From Siphonodentalium dalli (taxonomy: Eukaryota > Mollusca > Scaphopoda > Gadilida > Siphonodentaliidae): a stretch of 64,000 nucleotides of DNA. A program made the translations under genes and the position numbers. The DNA is taken from the NCBI GenBank assembly GCA_032622095.1, contig CP136064.1:38678426-38742425 (forward strand). The letters run 5' to 3'. Shown piece by piece: positions 1 to 11,790 of the stretch. The notes under the pieces were generated by a model. It saw only the letters and a program-made list of their open reading frames with translations. It did not search any database and was not told where the DNA came from. Each line of letters starts with the position of its first letter. Position 1 is the first letter of the stretch.

Positions 1-364
1 TCCCAATAACCTCCTAATAACCTGCTAATAACATCCTAATAACCTCCTAATAACCTCCTAATAACCTCCTAATAACATCCTAATTAACCTCCTAATAACC
101 TCCCAATAACATCCTAATAACCTCATAATAACCTCCTAATAACATCATAATAACCTCCTAATAACCTCCCAATAACCTCCCAATAGCCTCCTAATAACCT
201 CCTAATAACCTCCCAATAACCTCCCAATAACCTCATAATAACCTCATAATAACCTCCTAATAACCTCCTAATTAACCTCCTAATAACCTCCTAATAACCT
301 CCTAATAACCTCATAATTAACCTCCTAATTAACCTCCTAATAACCTCCCAATAACCTCATAATC
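1..364. repeat. 11-bp minisatellite (CCTCCTAATAA)n
   Basis: The window opens inside a tandem array of an 11-base unit, CCTCCTAATAA, with variants such as CCTCATAATAA, CCTCCCAATAA and CATCCTAATAA, and an occasional extra T (AATTAA). About 33 units are visible and the array continues off the left edge. It has no coding content and is not a recognised telomeric repeat. Confidence 0.95.
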
Positions 365-402
365 GAATAAATAATAAAGTTATAGATATGTTCAGACCGG
401 AC

Positions 403-493
403 ATTTGCAAAATGATGTCCCCAGACGATGAATTTACTGACGCTATACCCCGCACATTCATCCTCGGGGGGGGGGACCTCATTCTACATGGCC
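403..493. repeat. degenerate copy of the 140-bp hairpin element
   Basis: This stretch resembles the hairpin at 30970-31109: 'tttgcaaaatgatgtcccc', 'gatgaatttactgacgct', then a return arm 'gacctcattcta'. The second arm is eroded, and a run of ten G sits at the former turn. A short open frame of 75 codons crosses it and is probably accidental. Confidence 0.5.
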
Positions 494-1210
494 TCATCTG
501 CTATGGGAGAGCTAGATACCGATTTAAGTTCCCGGATGGTGAAGATGGTGATGTGCACCCATTGTGCATCTCGATTATGCATCGTGGGGATATATATAGA
601 GAGAAACTGAACTAAAACTAAAACAAAACAAAAAAACAACAGAAACTTTCTATAAAGAGGTTTCTGAAGAAATTAAAAAACTTGTTAATTTGATAATAGA
701 TATACTTCCAGAGAAGGCCTATAAGTAGAATGAGGTCCCTGGGTGGTGAATTTAGTTATGCTAGCGCGTTGCAGTGTAAATGACGGAATTTCTTACAGGC
801 GCGTGACTAGGTGGTCTTCGTTGGAAGTGTTTTGGATGTGGGGAAGCTCCAGTCATGGAAGGGTTAATATAAGGGCGGAGCCCGCGGAGGTATATCTAAG
901 TTGTTGATAACTTGTCCCCAATCTCACATGTTATTGTCATTGTTTAGTAAATTAAAGTGTATACTTAATTCAACATATCTATTAAATATATATAGTAATC
1001 AGCAGAGTTAGACTATTATATATATATATATATACGTATAGATATTTATTGATGTTTCATTTAAATTTGTAACATTAAAATTGGGACCACCTATATCAGT
1101 CAGGGACGGCTCCCAGACTTTAATACATTTCTCCGTTGTGGTTTATTTTGGAGCGGGCTCGTGATGGGTCCCATAAATGAAGAAGCGGTAAGGGACATGG
1201 CATGCATATA
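494..1210. other. no gene seen; (TA)n at 1014-1034
   Basis: Apart from the half-hairpin at 728-772 and a short TA microsatellite at 1014-1034, I see no coding signal or recognisable repeat here. Confidence 0.6.
728..772. repeat. half-copy of the same hairpin element
   Basis: The bases 'gaatgaggtccctgggtgg' and 'tgaatttagttatgctagc' match one arm of the hairpin at 30970-31109. The complementary arm is missing, so this is a truncated copy. Confidence 0.45.
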
Positions 1211-1670
1211 TGTGACCCGCCATATCAAATCCAGTCGGAAGTCTGGATTTTTTTACCCTGTGCCAATGCATTCTCTTATATATGCGAGTCGACCATAGGT
1301 CGCCTCGCATATATAAGAGAATGCATTGGCCTAACAATTTTTTATCATGTTTTTTAAATAGATGTTTCTTACAATTTTTAGGACATAAAATAAAAAAACA
1401 TCAATTACCCTGCAGGGAGCCCCACACATATATAGAAGCATATAGAAGAGTGTCGTCTGCTCATGTTTGTCTGGGGCTCTGTGTGGGTGAAATTATAAAA
1501 TTGTTAAAGAATACAAGAACAAATTATTAAAATTGTAAAAAATTGTTAGGCCAATGCATTCTATTATATATGCGAGGCGACCTATGGTCGACTCGCATAT
1601 ATAAGAGAATGCATTGGCACAGGGTAAAAAAAATCCCGACTTCCGACTGGATTTGATATGGCGGGTCACA
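1211..1670. mobile_element. double-hairpin MITE, copy A
   Basis: A 460-bp non-autonomous element with long terminal inverted repeats starting TGTGACCCGCC. Each end carries a near-perfect palindrome of about 68 bases. The stem begins CCAATGCATTCTCTTATATA, and the turn is GCGAG-t-CGACC-ata-GGTCG-c-CTCGC. The left turn reads 'gagtcgaccataggtcgcctc' in reverse complement to the right one. The middle is asymmetric (a 'gggagccccacacatatat' region), so copies can be oriented. Four other copies are at 6436, 12807, 21546 and 34644. Open frames of 60-80 codons inside the copies are shadows of the hairpins. Confidence 0.9.
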
Positions 1671-2175
1671 TATATACTGACTCTCAGCCCTCAAGCAGCA
1701 GGATACATGTATTTCGGTTGGAGGTATATACTATATACATACTGCAGGGATTGCACTATATATACCGACGATCAGTGAACCGGATATATAGAACCGCACA
1801 TCAGATTTACTAAACTATATACATATATAAAATGCTTATAAGCAGGACGTCCGGAAGTATATAAGCTAATAAAAAGAGGAGGTTAAATTTGTGCTTTGCG
1901 CATGCACACATGCACGTATGTATGCCGCCATTCCTTTTGACTTTCCTTTCTGGACCTCACCATTTTGATCGTGGCCACGACTTTATTACGCCACACAGTG
2001 GTGTAAGCTGGTGTACAGTTTTTCATGTTCGAGCGGACGATCGATAATCCACTGGGCGAATGTGTTATGTTTTTCGTACTTGGGTATAAATCGTACCGAT
2101 AGTTACGATAGTCCAACAAAGATTAGCACATGTGTTTACGTCACCGGTGTAATTGTGGAGACATGTTTCTATTAT
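1671..2175. other. no feature recognised
   Basis: AT-rich unique-looking sequence with no family motif, no convincing splice structure and no repeat recognised elsewhere in the window. Confidence 0.5.
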
Positions 2176-2310
2176 GAAGGTTCGCTATCCCGAAGGTCCA
2201 CTATTCCGAAGGTTCTCTATTCTGAATACTTGCTATTTCTAAGGTTCACTATTCCGAAGGTTCGCTATTCCGAAGGTTCGCTATTCCGAAGGTTCTCTAT
2301 TCCGAAGGTT
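2176..2310. repeat. 15-16-bp tandem repeat (CTATTCCGAAGGTTCG)
   Basis: About eight imperfect copies of CTATTCCGAAGGTTC(G/T/A) in tandem. The 144- and 106-codon open frames across it are probably by-products of the periodic sequence; neither shows family motifs. Confidence 0.85.
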
Positions 2311-2900
2311 TTTGTTATTTTTAGGTTAATTCTATATTCTAAAGTATTGAGAGGGTTAATTATCACGAAAATTCTTTTTATGGAGTGTGCGCTCACATCC
2401 AAACTGACCCTGCGCGCATACCGATACAGATACAGGAGGAAATGACTTAGAACATTAAATGTGATTTTGTTTTGTTTTCGCGGGTTTTCTTGAGATTTAA
2501 TGTGATTACGTGGGCCCATACCTTTGAATTCTTGGCATATAATATGAATGTTGTGGTATATATGGACCCTCCAACATTGGGACATGACACAGGTACAGTT
2601 GACCTAAGTGCTGTTCTGTATCGCTGAATAGACGAATATGAGATGAGTCTAACTGCAATTGTAACTTTGTTTAAAGGCCCACTTAATTTTCGAGTCATTC
2701 ATTTTTTTTATAGTATATACGGTTATAATAACAATTTATGCCATAAAATTTGAATAAAATACTATAATTAATCACCATATGAAACGCAGAATACTTCTAT
2801 CTCCTAGTTTGAAACACCTTTAAAATACCGCGACAAGTCGTGCGTCGTATATCTAGCAATTAGCAACTAACATGTCCTCTTCGGCTTTTCATAGATTTCA

Positions 2901-3395
2901 ACGTAATTTGATACGTAGGGGTATTTGTGTCCGGGAAGTGTTTTGGACGGGTCAAATCGTGACCCCAACCTGACCTTGACCTTTAAACTGTCAATGCAAG
3001 GTCAATTTGGGTAAAACGGACGAATTTCGGCGAAATTTGATACCTAGGAATACTTTTGTCCGGGAAGTGTTTTGAACGGGTCAAATCGTGACCTCGGAGT
3101 GACCATGACCTTCAATGTGGTCAATCAAAGGTCAAATCTGAGAAAACGGATGGATTTCGACGAAATTTTATACCTTTGTCAGGGGAGTGTTTTGGACGGG
3201 TCAAATCATGACTCCGACCTTACCTTGACCTTCAAAATTGTTATTTAAAGGTCAAGTGGGGTAAAACGGACGGATTTCGACGAAATTTGATACATAGGGG
3301 TGTTTTGGGGATGGGGGTGTTTTGGACGGGTCAAATCATGACCCTGACCTGACCTTGACTTTCGAAATAGTCAATTCAAGGTCAAATCGCGCCTT
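2901..3395. repeat. ~125-bp minisatellite, 4 degenerate units
   Basis: Four diverged units begin near 2910, 3039, 3169 and 3287. Each contains 'gtgttttggacgggtcaaat', 'tgaccttgacctt' and 'gtaaaacggacg..tttcg.cgaaattt'. Arrays of this type are common intergenic sequence in mollusc genomes, as background knowledge. Confidence 0.85.
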
Positions 3396-3559
3396 TCGCC
3401 GGAAATCAGATGGGAAACAGCCCGGACGAAGTCGGGCCCATCAGCTTGTGTAATAAAGAAGACAGTTTGAAGAAAGTAATGTATAACACGGGAAAACTTG
3501 AAATATGCATGGAAGTATGCAAATTTCCCACATAAAATTTGAAAGCTAGTTTATAGTAT

Positions 3560-3645
3560 ACTTGTATTATAATTTATATTTAAGGCTAATAATATGATAT
3601 TGGTGGCGTTACCATTTCTGACTATGGTTTTCTTGTATTATCGTG
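3560..3645. repeat. interspersed repeat R2, copy 1
   Basis: Contains 'gcgttaccatttctgactat' followed by 'ggttttcttgta', shared with 5255-5377 and 7262-7392. The three copies are partial and diverged. No termini or family could be assigned. Confidence 0.6.
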
Positions 3646-4242
3646 GTCACGAGATTTAAACAAATCGAATGTCACGTACGTATACCTCCTGGGCTCCATA
3701 CGGAAGTCTTACCAAAGGAGTCGATATTTATCATCTGCTGCAAACTTTCGATCAGTACTTTTTAAAGTCACACAAACGCTCTTTAACTTCATCATATTAG
3801 GAAAGGACAAACACATATGCTCTTTAATGTGCTCCAAGTCGTATACAAAAACTCTTCTGATGCGATAAATTATATGATCTCAATGAGATTTTGTTTCACC
3901 CGAGACACATACTCTCCGCATAATTGTTTTACACATAACGAACATAAAATACAGATTACACACAAACATGATATAAAGTTATTAACGCCCTCGGGTGTAT
4001 ACTGTCCTATAGATATTCTAGACAGCTATGGTTCGCTGTGCGTTTTATAAATAGATAATGGGTTTTTGCGGTAAGTGCCAATTTGCAGTAGGTCCCTACT
4101 TGCGGAGGTCCCAGAATTCGCGGATGTCCCCTAAAATGGTCGAAATATGTTGATTTTAATGAGGGAACGGGTGCGTATATGTCAATTGATACGTATTTTA
4201 AACAAATAACGACATGATAATAGTGGTTTGTTCTATCAATCA

Positions 4243-4268
4243 TATCATCATCATCATCATCATCATAA
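4243..4268. repeat. (ATC)n microsatellite
   Basis: A run of eight ATC triplets. On the minus strand it gives an Asp run in an otherwise unconvincing 102-codon open frame. Confidence 0.9.
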
Positions 4269-4375
4269 TACGGAACAAGTCTTGCGACTTTTCGTCCCAA
4301 TAACATTATTTGCAATGTTTGTTTACAAATATATGTATCGTCATTCGATATTTACTTGTGAGTCACTTGAACATA

Positions 4376-4900
4376 TTACTTGTCGTCGAACTCGTATTTT
4401 ATATAATAGAAGAATGAGTATATGTATATTTTGCTTTGATCGAGTGTTGGAGCCTCAACGGCGAAGTCTGGCAGAGAGTTCCAGCTATTTACCACCCTCT
4501 GCGTGAAGAAATATTTTCCTATGGCCTTGTTAACAATGGGCATCTGTCGCTTTTTATAATGTCCTCTTGTTCTTCCTGATGAACGTCTTTCTAATAGGTC
4601 ACATGCATTGATATTGTAATGATCATTCAACAGCTTATATACCTCGATTAGATCTCCTCTAAATCTTCGACATTTTAAAGACATCAGATTGAGTCTTATC
4701 ATTCTGTCTCGCGGTAGCATATAGTTTTGATTTGACCAACTAGTTTCGTTACTTTTCTTTGTATTTCTCTAACACAATGCTTTGATATTTGTCATGTGGG
4801 CTCCATGCAGAGTTACAGTATTCGATGATAGGTCTGACCATGCTTATGTAGAGCGATTAGAAAGTGTCGATGTCCATGTTCGTGAAAGTTTTATTGACTA
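4376..4900 (-). pseudogene. LINE reverse transcriptase C-terminal fragment
   Basis: Reading the minus strand, 4880-4750 encodes 'VRPIIEYCNSAWSPHD', the usual post-RT motif of CR1/Jockey-group LINEs. The 114-codon frame at 4720-4376 continues with 'LPRDRMIRLNLMSLKCRRFR', 'DLIEVYKLLN' and 'VVNSWNSLPDFAVEA', the standard C-terminal tail. The two parts are out of frame, and the RT catalytic domain is absent, so this is a 5'-truncated, decayed LINE end. The family-level call is firm; the clade is inferred. Confidence 0.85.
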
Positions 4901-5254
4901 TGCGGATGATTTGAGAAGCTTAAATTTATTGTTTTAGGATATTGTAGGAAGGCTAATCTGGCCGTGTCAAATTGAGCTATAGCGATGGGATATCTCGCAG
5001 GACAACACATTTCGGGTTTTCGTGGGGTGCGTATTCGCTGGATGTCTTATAGTTGCAGTATGTAACTATTATGACCGCGTTAATTGCTTTCGATGTTTAG
5101 GTATGAAGAATGGCTGGGCCATGCACTCTTGACGATTTTATGGCGGGAACACAATGCCTCCGATTTTTGATCCACATTTAGAAGCTTTCTGGTGTGGTGA
5201 ATGAGAAACCTGCATTAATAAGCCGTAGTTTTTTTGTAATAATTTGAGGGATAA

Positions 5255-5377
5255 GTTGTTTTAACGGAATTATGAGGCGGTGCATTCATGTAACCAATAT
5301 ATTTTATATTATAATTTATATTTATGGCTAATAATATGATATTGAGGGCGTTACCATTTCTTATTATGGTTTTCTTG
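5255..5377. repeat. interspersed repeat R2, copy 2
   Basis: Shares 'ttttaacggaatt', 'accaatatattttatatt' and 'gcgttaccatttct' with 7262-7392 in the same order, and its right part with 3560-3645. It abuts the hairpin at 5378-5497. Confidence 0.65.
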
Positions 5378-5497
5378 TTATACAATGTTGTGTACAGTAT
5401 GTGTTTTTCTTGTACGAGTCCAGGTAGTCCAATATGACTTTTCACCACAACCTGGACGAGTACAAGAAAAACTCATACTGTACACAACATTGTATAA
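5378..5497. repeat. 120-bp hairpin
   Basis: A near-perfect inverted repeat. The left arm 'ttatacaatgttgtgtacag' pairs with 'ctgtacacaacattgtataa' at the right end, and the stem continues through GTTTTTCTTGTAC and GTCCAGGT to a loop of about 25 bases. No terminal duplication is evident. It may be the folded end of repeat R2 or a separate fold-back MITE. Confidence 0.85.
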
Positions 5498-6290
5498 TGA
5501 CATTTAATATCCATCTGTATGTTTACCCAAATTTTGGGAATAAAATTTTAGTGGTTATTTTTGGTATTTGTCGGCACTTAATTATCTATAAAACGTCTGT
5601 ATTTGATCACCAAAAAGCATGATTTGTAACAGTAAGCACGGAAATGAAAAAAAAACGGAAGTGAAACGTCTGCTAAATCCACCAGTGTTGCGTGCGATTT
5701 CACCGCTTCATTTCGCAACAGTTAGTTCATTAGTTAAGGGGTGGATAATATTAATTCATATGCATAACATCGTTTCACTTATATCGATATTTGATATATT
5801 CTTATGACCATAATGGTGGTTGTTTACATTTATTGGGGGGGGGGTGTCCATCTCGTGGGTTGTGATTCAGGTGAATTGTCGCTTTCTACGTATAGTAATA
5901 ATACAACACGTGTAGATAATTGCATTTGCGGCAGAGGTATGAACATTATAGGTGTATAATTGTGTATTATTCACAATCATTTTGTAGTTCGTTGTATACC
6001 GCTCCCATGTAATTTTATATAGTTCTGACAGCTGACATCTACAGATAACAGTTGAATCCATAATGAATGGAACGTAATTTTATTCTATTAGCATGATTAG
6101 CGACAGGTTCATTTTGCAATGATTGTCCATCAATATACAATTTTTCAATAAAGACCTATGGATAATAGATCTGATTCATTAGCAATGCCAATTTTGTGAC
6201 CAAAGCCGATAAACCCCTATTATCACACACCATCTACATTCACACAATTAGCGCCAGTAGGCAATACATTTCAACCTATATATATACGGT
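5498..6290. other. no gene seen
   Basis: AT-rich sequence. The open frames of 60-64 codons show no family motif. A run of nine G lies near 5838. Confidence 0.5.
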
Positions 6291-6294
6291 TTAA

Positions 6295-6685
6295 CCCTTT
6301 ACCCAACAAACCGGCCAAAACCGGCCAAATAAAGCTTCAACAGCCTAAAATATCTTCGGTCTGTCTCAATAGAACCATACAAATATGGATATCATTGGAA
6401 CCGGCTCCTTGACCACATTGTGATAGTTACAGTTATACCCTGTGCCAATGCATTCTCTTATATATGCGAGTCGACCATAGGTCGCCTCGCATATATAAGA
6501 GAATGCACTGGCCTAAAAAAAAAAAAATTTAACACTTTTTACCATTTTTTCTTACATTCTTTAACAATTTTATAATTTTTAATGTGTTAAGCCAATGCAT
6601 TCTCTTATATATGCGAGGCGACCTATGGTCGACTCGCATATATAAGAGAATGCATTGGCACAGGGCCCTTCTGTTGGGTAAAGGG
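6295..6685. mobile_element. TTAA-flanked MITE, CCCTTTACCCAACA type
   Basis: Inverted termini CCCTTTACCCAACA (6295-6308) and TGTTGGGTAAAGGG (6672-6685) sit directly inside TTAA at 6291-6294 and 6686-6689. TTAA duplication with CCC-starting ends is the signature of piggyBac-like elements, as established knowledge. The interior carries the core of the double-hairpin MITE (6436-6665), either nested or captured. No transposase frame is present. Confidence 0.85.
6436..6665. mobile_element. double-hairpin MITE, copy B (core only)
   Basis: Both hairpins are complete (6446-6512 and 6593-6660, with one base change in the first), but the outer TGTGACCCGCC termini and the asymmetric middle are missing. 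Only an AT-rich spacer separates the hairpins. It lies inside the TTAA element at 6295-6685. Confidence 0.85.
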
Positions 6686-7261
6686 TTAAATGAACGTGTC
6701 TGAGGGTCATAAACAAATAACTGAAGGCAACATTTTAGTTATTGGTTGATCGCGGACACGCCTATATATTATACGTCATATGTACTTCACGCCGATCATG
6801 TGCACGTGCTCGCTGCGTGTTATTATTGGGAGATTTTGTTGGAATTTGAACATGAAAAGTTGTTCAAATGATTAATGTTCTATGATTAGCGCGCGCACCG
6901 CGTGTATACTGTTCGGCAATTTCTTGATAGCCGTGGTCCCATGGGCGTTTTATTTATAGATAATTGGGTTTTTTTCCGGTTTAAAAGTCGAACTGCGCGA
7001 CCAGGAGGCCGAGTCCGGTAAAAGGTGTAGTTGGGAATTTCAATTTCGTTTATTGTCCTTTACATTATTATGCCAATAACGTTGATTTTTGGTTTGTGAC
7101 AAGCTATGTCAATTACCAATTAAAGAAATTTAAAAGATAATTTGTAAGTCTTATATTTCAACTTTTATTGATATTTTTCGTTCTGCAGCCCACTGATGGT
7201 TGTGGTCGGAGACGGTCGAGTCCGCCGCCGGTTCGTTAATTAGGTGCTGGTTGTTATTGTT

Positions 7262-7392
7262 ATTTTAACGGAATTCTGAGTTGGTCATTCGCGAAACCAA
7301 TATATTTTATATTCTATAATTACGATCATGGGTATATAATATATGATCTTGAGTGCGTTACCATTTCTGACTATGGTTTTCTTGTAATGTAC
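7262..7392. repeat. interspersed repeat R2, copy 3
   Basis: Shares 'ttttaacggaattctgag', 'accaatatattttatattc' and 'gcgttaccatttctgactat' with the copy at 5255-5377. Confidence 0.65.
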
Positions 7393-7639
7393 TGGTATAT
7401 GATTGTAAGGAATGGCTTGCAGATAGGCGATATTTTTGTATACAAACAATGACGTCACAGCGACCACGTGTGTTTGCTGCTGGTGACAAAAGCTATCAAA
7501 ACAACGGCCAGCTGTGTATAGATTAGCACATATACATACAATGCCTTCTCATAAAACATGCTATACTTTCGTCATATACGTGAAATAATTACTGTGAATT
7601 TCTTACATTGACACAAGAACATATTACATTATTTGTTTG

Positions 7640-7775
7640 TTTAAAAAAAACTGACTCGGATATGATCATAACGTACGATTTATAGTGATACTCCTAATAT
7701 TCCTTCTATTGATGGCGATTTGAACAAATTTGAATATTTCTGCAACGAACGCGGCCCGTGCCTTTGTACACAATG
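7640..7775. mobile_element. relic end of the fold-back TTAA element seen at 24407-26227
   Basis: The order 'atatgatcataacgtacg', 'taatattccttctattgatg', 'gaacaaatttgaatatttct' and 'gcggcccgtgcctt' follows the inner hairpin and right terminus of 24407-26227. It is diverged, truncated on the left and has no TTAA on the right, so I read it as an old partial copy. Confidence 0.5.
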
Positions 7776-9006
7776 CCGACGTTGGCGTTGGCAAAATTAT
7801 CTCATAATCCACTTGCAATAATGTTATTTAATGAGAAGTTAGATTTGTCGTCATTAATTAACTGGTTATATGTATCAAGCTGTGTGATGAATTAAACATG
7901 TCCATAGTGGTACTAAAGTGTCCCTGTGCCATATATACATACAAACATATCAACTTTATAAGGCGAGTATTTGAATTAGAAAATGGGGCGTGGCCCTGCG
8001 CTTGATTATGAATTCTGACACTGTACATATCCGTCCATACGGCGCGACCAGGGACGTGGCTACTATGTGCATTGGGGTCTCAGTATAGGGGTACATGTCC
8101 AGCTTGAAATTTGCCACTGACCAACTATAGCTGAAAACAATTTCCAAACTAACACCCCGCTCTCGTTTGGAAAAAGGCAATTAGAATCAGAAACTTCACA
8201 AAGAAAAACGTCAGGTTATACCACATCCCCTCTTTTTTCGTTCTGCGGATGTGAACACATTGTGATATGGAGCCGTACACCGGATTCCGTCTGTATTTAT
8301 TAAGCTCAAATTTCAGCTTCAGGGATCGGGGCACAAGTTATAGAACTTACAATGGCCCATCTCCGAACAAAATATGGACACAATAATTAAACTGATGATG
8401 AAATTACAAATGACATTAAAAATATGCACATACAAAGGAAATCTGAATAGATACAAAACACGGAATCGTCTCACACGATTGGAAACAACTCGCTACCTAA
8501 ACAAACTCATTAAATAGTACATGTATGTTGCCCCATGCATGGGATTATTAATAAGTATATATAGAAGTCCATCTAAATTTCGTACTTCAATCCAGATCGA
8601 AATTCGCCCAGATTGAAATTAAGATTGAAATTCAAAGCTATCGATCGAGTAATTTCTCGAAGCTGAGCGTTAGTATGCTGGGTTCTCTTACGGAAAGTAT
8701 CATAAATACAAAGTTTCAGCACGAGCCATAAACAGTGCCACTTCCCTTCAGCACCACCTCGCAAGTATTGAACGCGAAGTCCATCGGTATCTTAGAAAAA
8801 GTGACCCAATATTCGAGATAGCGAACAGGAATTGGGACACAACAAAGAACTTAAATCTCCTGGTAGATAGGACATATTTCTGTAGCTATGTTGAATATTT
8901 CTACATTTACATATGAAAGACCAGGATCTCCAAATAGCAATAATGAAGTTGTTAATATTTGAATTTTAAGGCGTTCAAGGCGGTCAAGCATAGATTCCCA
9001 TTGCGT
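7776..9006. other. no gene seen
   Basis: AT-rich sequence with short open frames only (60-75 codons) and no recognisable motif or repeat. Confidence 0.5.
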
Positions 9007-9129
9007 ATAGTCCAGGAGATATTGGTCGACCTCTGCACCCCCCCCCCCCCCCCACCAGGACTCAACTTCACCCCACCAGTTTTCTATCTTAATGTCTCCT
9101 CTAATTTTGTTCGGTTGTTAACAAGAACA

Positions 9130-10140
9130 AAAAGTGGCCGCAGAGACTCCAGACAAGATGGCGTCCATCATGGCGGCCATTTTTTGTATATGCACCAGGT
9201 CTCTTTGATCGCCGTTATGGTAAATATCATATCACATGCGGTCTTGTTTTCCAATAGATTCGTTATGTTAATATACAACCCTTACAAATTAGCCAAAAAT
9301 CCGACACCAAAATCCAAAATGGCGGCCAAGATGGCCGCCGAAATGTGAAAATATGCTATTTTTATGACATTTCACCATCTTTCGTTTGTCTCTGTGGAAA
9401 AATAATGGCACCTTTGCGTGATGTTATACATTTATCGTATAGAAGAGTCATTGCCGAACACAAGGGTACCATGATATACATTCATTGTAGGATATTTTTG
9501 TCCGATATCACGTTTTCCCAAATGCCGGTATAATAGGTCAAAGCCGAATCGACGCTAATAACGCGATGTAATGTTTCGAATCAATGAATGTTATTGCTAT
9601 CATAACACAACCCATGCATATACATATGCAGGAGATACTCGAGCTAGGATTCCTCTTATACCTGAGTTGAGGAATATTCACCCAAATCCAAGATGGCGGC
9701 CAAAATAGCCACCAGAAATAGAAAATTCACCGAAAATCGCTGATTTTAACATCAGTGAGTGTTATTGTCACGACAACTCCACACCTGCTTACTATTGTGA
9801 GTTGCGAACACTTAGGCGAAGAACTGTCTGTCTACCATATCCAAATAAAACTCCCCCAAATCCAAAATGGTGCCCACAATGGCGGACATATTTTGAAAAA
9901 TCACCGAAATTCTCTCATATTCACATCATTGGGCATTATTGTCGAGACAACTCCACCCATGCTTACCGTTGATTTGGAAATACTGAGGTGAAGTAATTAC
10001 CTTACATCTCAAACAAGAAACTGTTTTCCAAATCGAAGATGGCGGCCAAAATGGCGACCGAAGTTTGAAAACACGCCTACATTCCTTTACTTTCTTAGGA
10101 TGGTTGTTATTGTTTCGCGATTTCTACCCACCATTACATG
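9130..10140. repeat. diverged tandem repeats with ATGGCGGCC motif
   Basis: At least five diverged units each carry 'ccaaatccaagatggcggcc' or a variant followed by an inverted 'gccgcc' half, near 9165, 9315, 9690, 9870 and 10040. Units also share 'attattgtc.cgacaactcc' and 'gcttac.gttg'. The same block is found at 45690-46640 and inverted at 53800-54760. The open frames across it are not conserved in frame between copies. Confidence 0.8.
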
Positions 10141-10432
10141 TTGATATGGAATTTTGATATGAAGTATTCATTACGTGCGCTCGCGCAACAGTATGGCGAT
10201 CAGTCAGATTCGTAGGTACGTACGTTTGTGTCACCCTACCGATTTCACTCCATGACGTCACCCTTACGCAGTACATGTCAGCGACGTTACGGAGTAGATT
10301 ATAGAGTTGACGCCCTTGGCTGAGTGTTTTCTATGGCCGCACATTTCGTTGACAATTACGAGCCATTTGTTTGTCTAAATAACATTTTTAAGTTCGAAGA
10401 GCATTAGAATGGGGATAACAGTGTGGTGTTTT

Positions 10433-10556
10433 GTGATTTCGGAAAGGTACATGGCGAATATACTGTGGCAAATACCCGTTAATGGGCTCCGGCTTCGCCG
10501 TCGCCCATTAACTAAATTTGCCACAGTATATTCGCCATGTACCTTTCCGAAATCAC
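10433..10556. repeat. 124-bp perfect-stem hairpin
   Basis: The left arm 'gtgatttcggaaaggtacat' pairs with 'atgtacctttccgaaatcac' at the right. The stem is about 41 uninterrupted pairs, followed by a second inner stem (GTTAATGGGC/GCCCATTAAC). It lies just inside the left end of the pearl-like element. Confidence 0.9.
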
Positions 10557-11159
10557 GATCGGCAGATGTTTAACCCATACCTTCGCGATAGTGATCAGCT
10601 ATTTTCAGTTCTGACACGAAAATCCATAAGCCATAACTCTGTTTAAAATATAAAAAAATGGATCAAACCCAAATTCGAAATCTATCTGTATTTTGGGCTG
10701 AGAAATTCACATACAAAATTTACATACATCTCAATAAAATGAGATATATCAGATGAAAGGTATTTCTGCTAAGTATAAGGAATGTTGAGAATTAAGGGTT
10801 CATTTTAACCACAAAAATCCATACAAGTGAAAGGGATATAATAGGAGAATGATTACATGAAAAATATACAAAAGCATAAAATTGATGACAAGGGTTAACA
10901 ATTTTAACTCAATAAAATTAGGTACAGGTATGTCACTGGAACACTGCATTGATATCCTAAACCAGAGAGCTGTATGGAAATACAATAAACAACAGATGGT
11001 TCTCTGTCCAATTACAGCTTCCACAGTGCCCTGACAATATGATGGCTAAAAATAACTCTAATTTCCAATAATACAAGTTAATCTATTCTCTCTCTCAGTG
11101 CTAACTGATATCACAGGGGTTATATATCTGCTATGGTTCTACATGATAAGCATAAAAAT

Positions 11160-11725
11160 ATCGAATCTGTTCAATCCTTAGTTAAAAAGGGCCATAACTC
11201 TGGTATAAAAAACAGGTTCTAACCCATATTCAAACTTGATCTGTATTTTGAGTTGAGAAACTCACATACCAAATTTGGTTCCTATCAGACGATAACTGGT
11301 TGAGCTATCGAAGCATGGATGAATTCTATATCAAAGGGCCATAACTCCATTAAAAATAATCTGATCAAACCCATATTCGAACTCGAATTGTATTTTAGAT
11401 AGAGAAACTCACATACCAAATTTGGTTCTCATGAGATAATATTTTTTTTAGTTATCGTAGCATCCATGAATTCTAAGTCGAAAAAGGGCCATAACTCCGT
11501 ATTCGAACTCGATCTGTATTTTGGGCTCTGAAACTCGCATACCAAATTTGGTTCCGATCAGATAAAAATTGTTTGAGTTATGACAGCATGCGTGAATTCG
11601 AAGTTGAAAAAGGGCCATAACTCCGTATTCGAACTCGATCTGTATTACGGTCTGAGAAACTCATATACAAAATTTAGTTCCGATCGGATAGAAAATATTT
11701 GAGTTATCGCACCATGCGTAAAGTG
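11160..11725. repeat. ~120-150-bp core tandem repeats
   Basis: Four diverged units, with 'aagggccataactc' starting near 11187, 11334, 11486 and 11609. Each is followed by 'gatctgtattt..g.tgagaaactc' and 'accaaatttggttcc.atcag'. Typical mollusc intergenic repeat, non-coding. Confidence 0.9.
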
Positions 11726-11730
11726 TCCAC

Positions 11731-11731
11731 G

Positions 11732-11762
<31 letters not shown>

Positions 11763-11790
11763 GGACGGACGGACGGACGGACGGACGGAC
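11731..11790. repeat. (ACAG)n(ACGG)n microsatellite
   Basis: About seven ACAG followed by about seven ACGG units directly downstream of the core repeats. A minus-strand frame reads it as Ser-Val-Cys-Leu repeats, which is not a gene. Confidence 0.95.

Noticed and set aside
1-364. Telomeric repeat at the window start
   Set aside because: The unit CCTCCTAATAA is not TTAGGG or a known variant, and it is followed by ordinary sequence. It is an interstitial minisatellite.
1143-1530. Open frames of 60-82 codons in each double-hairpin MITE copy
   Set aside because: They translate the hairpin stems on both strands, for example 'LWSTRIYKRMHWHRV', and are shared only because the MITE is repeated.
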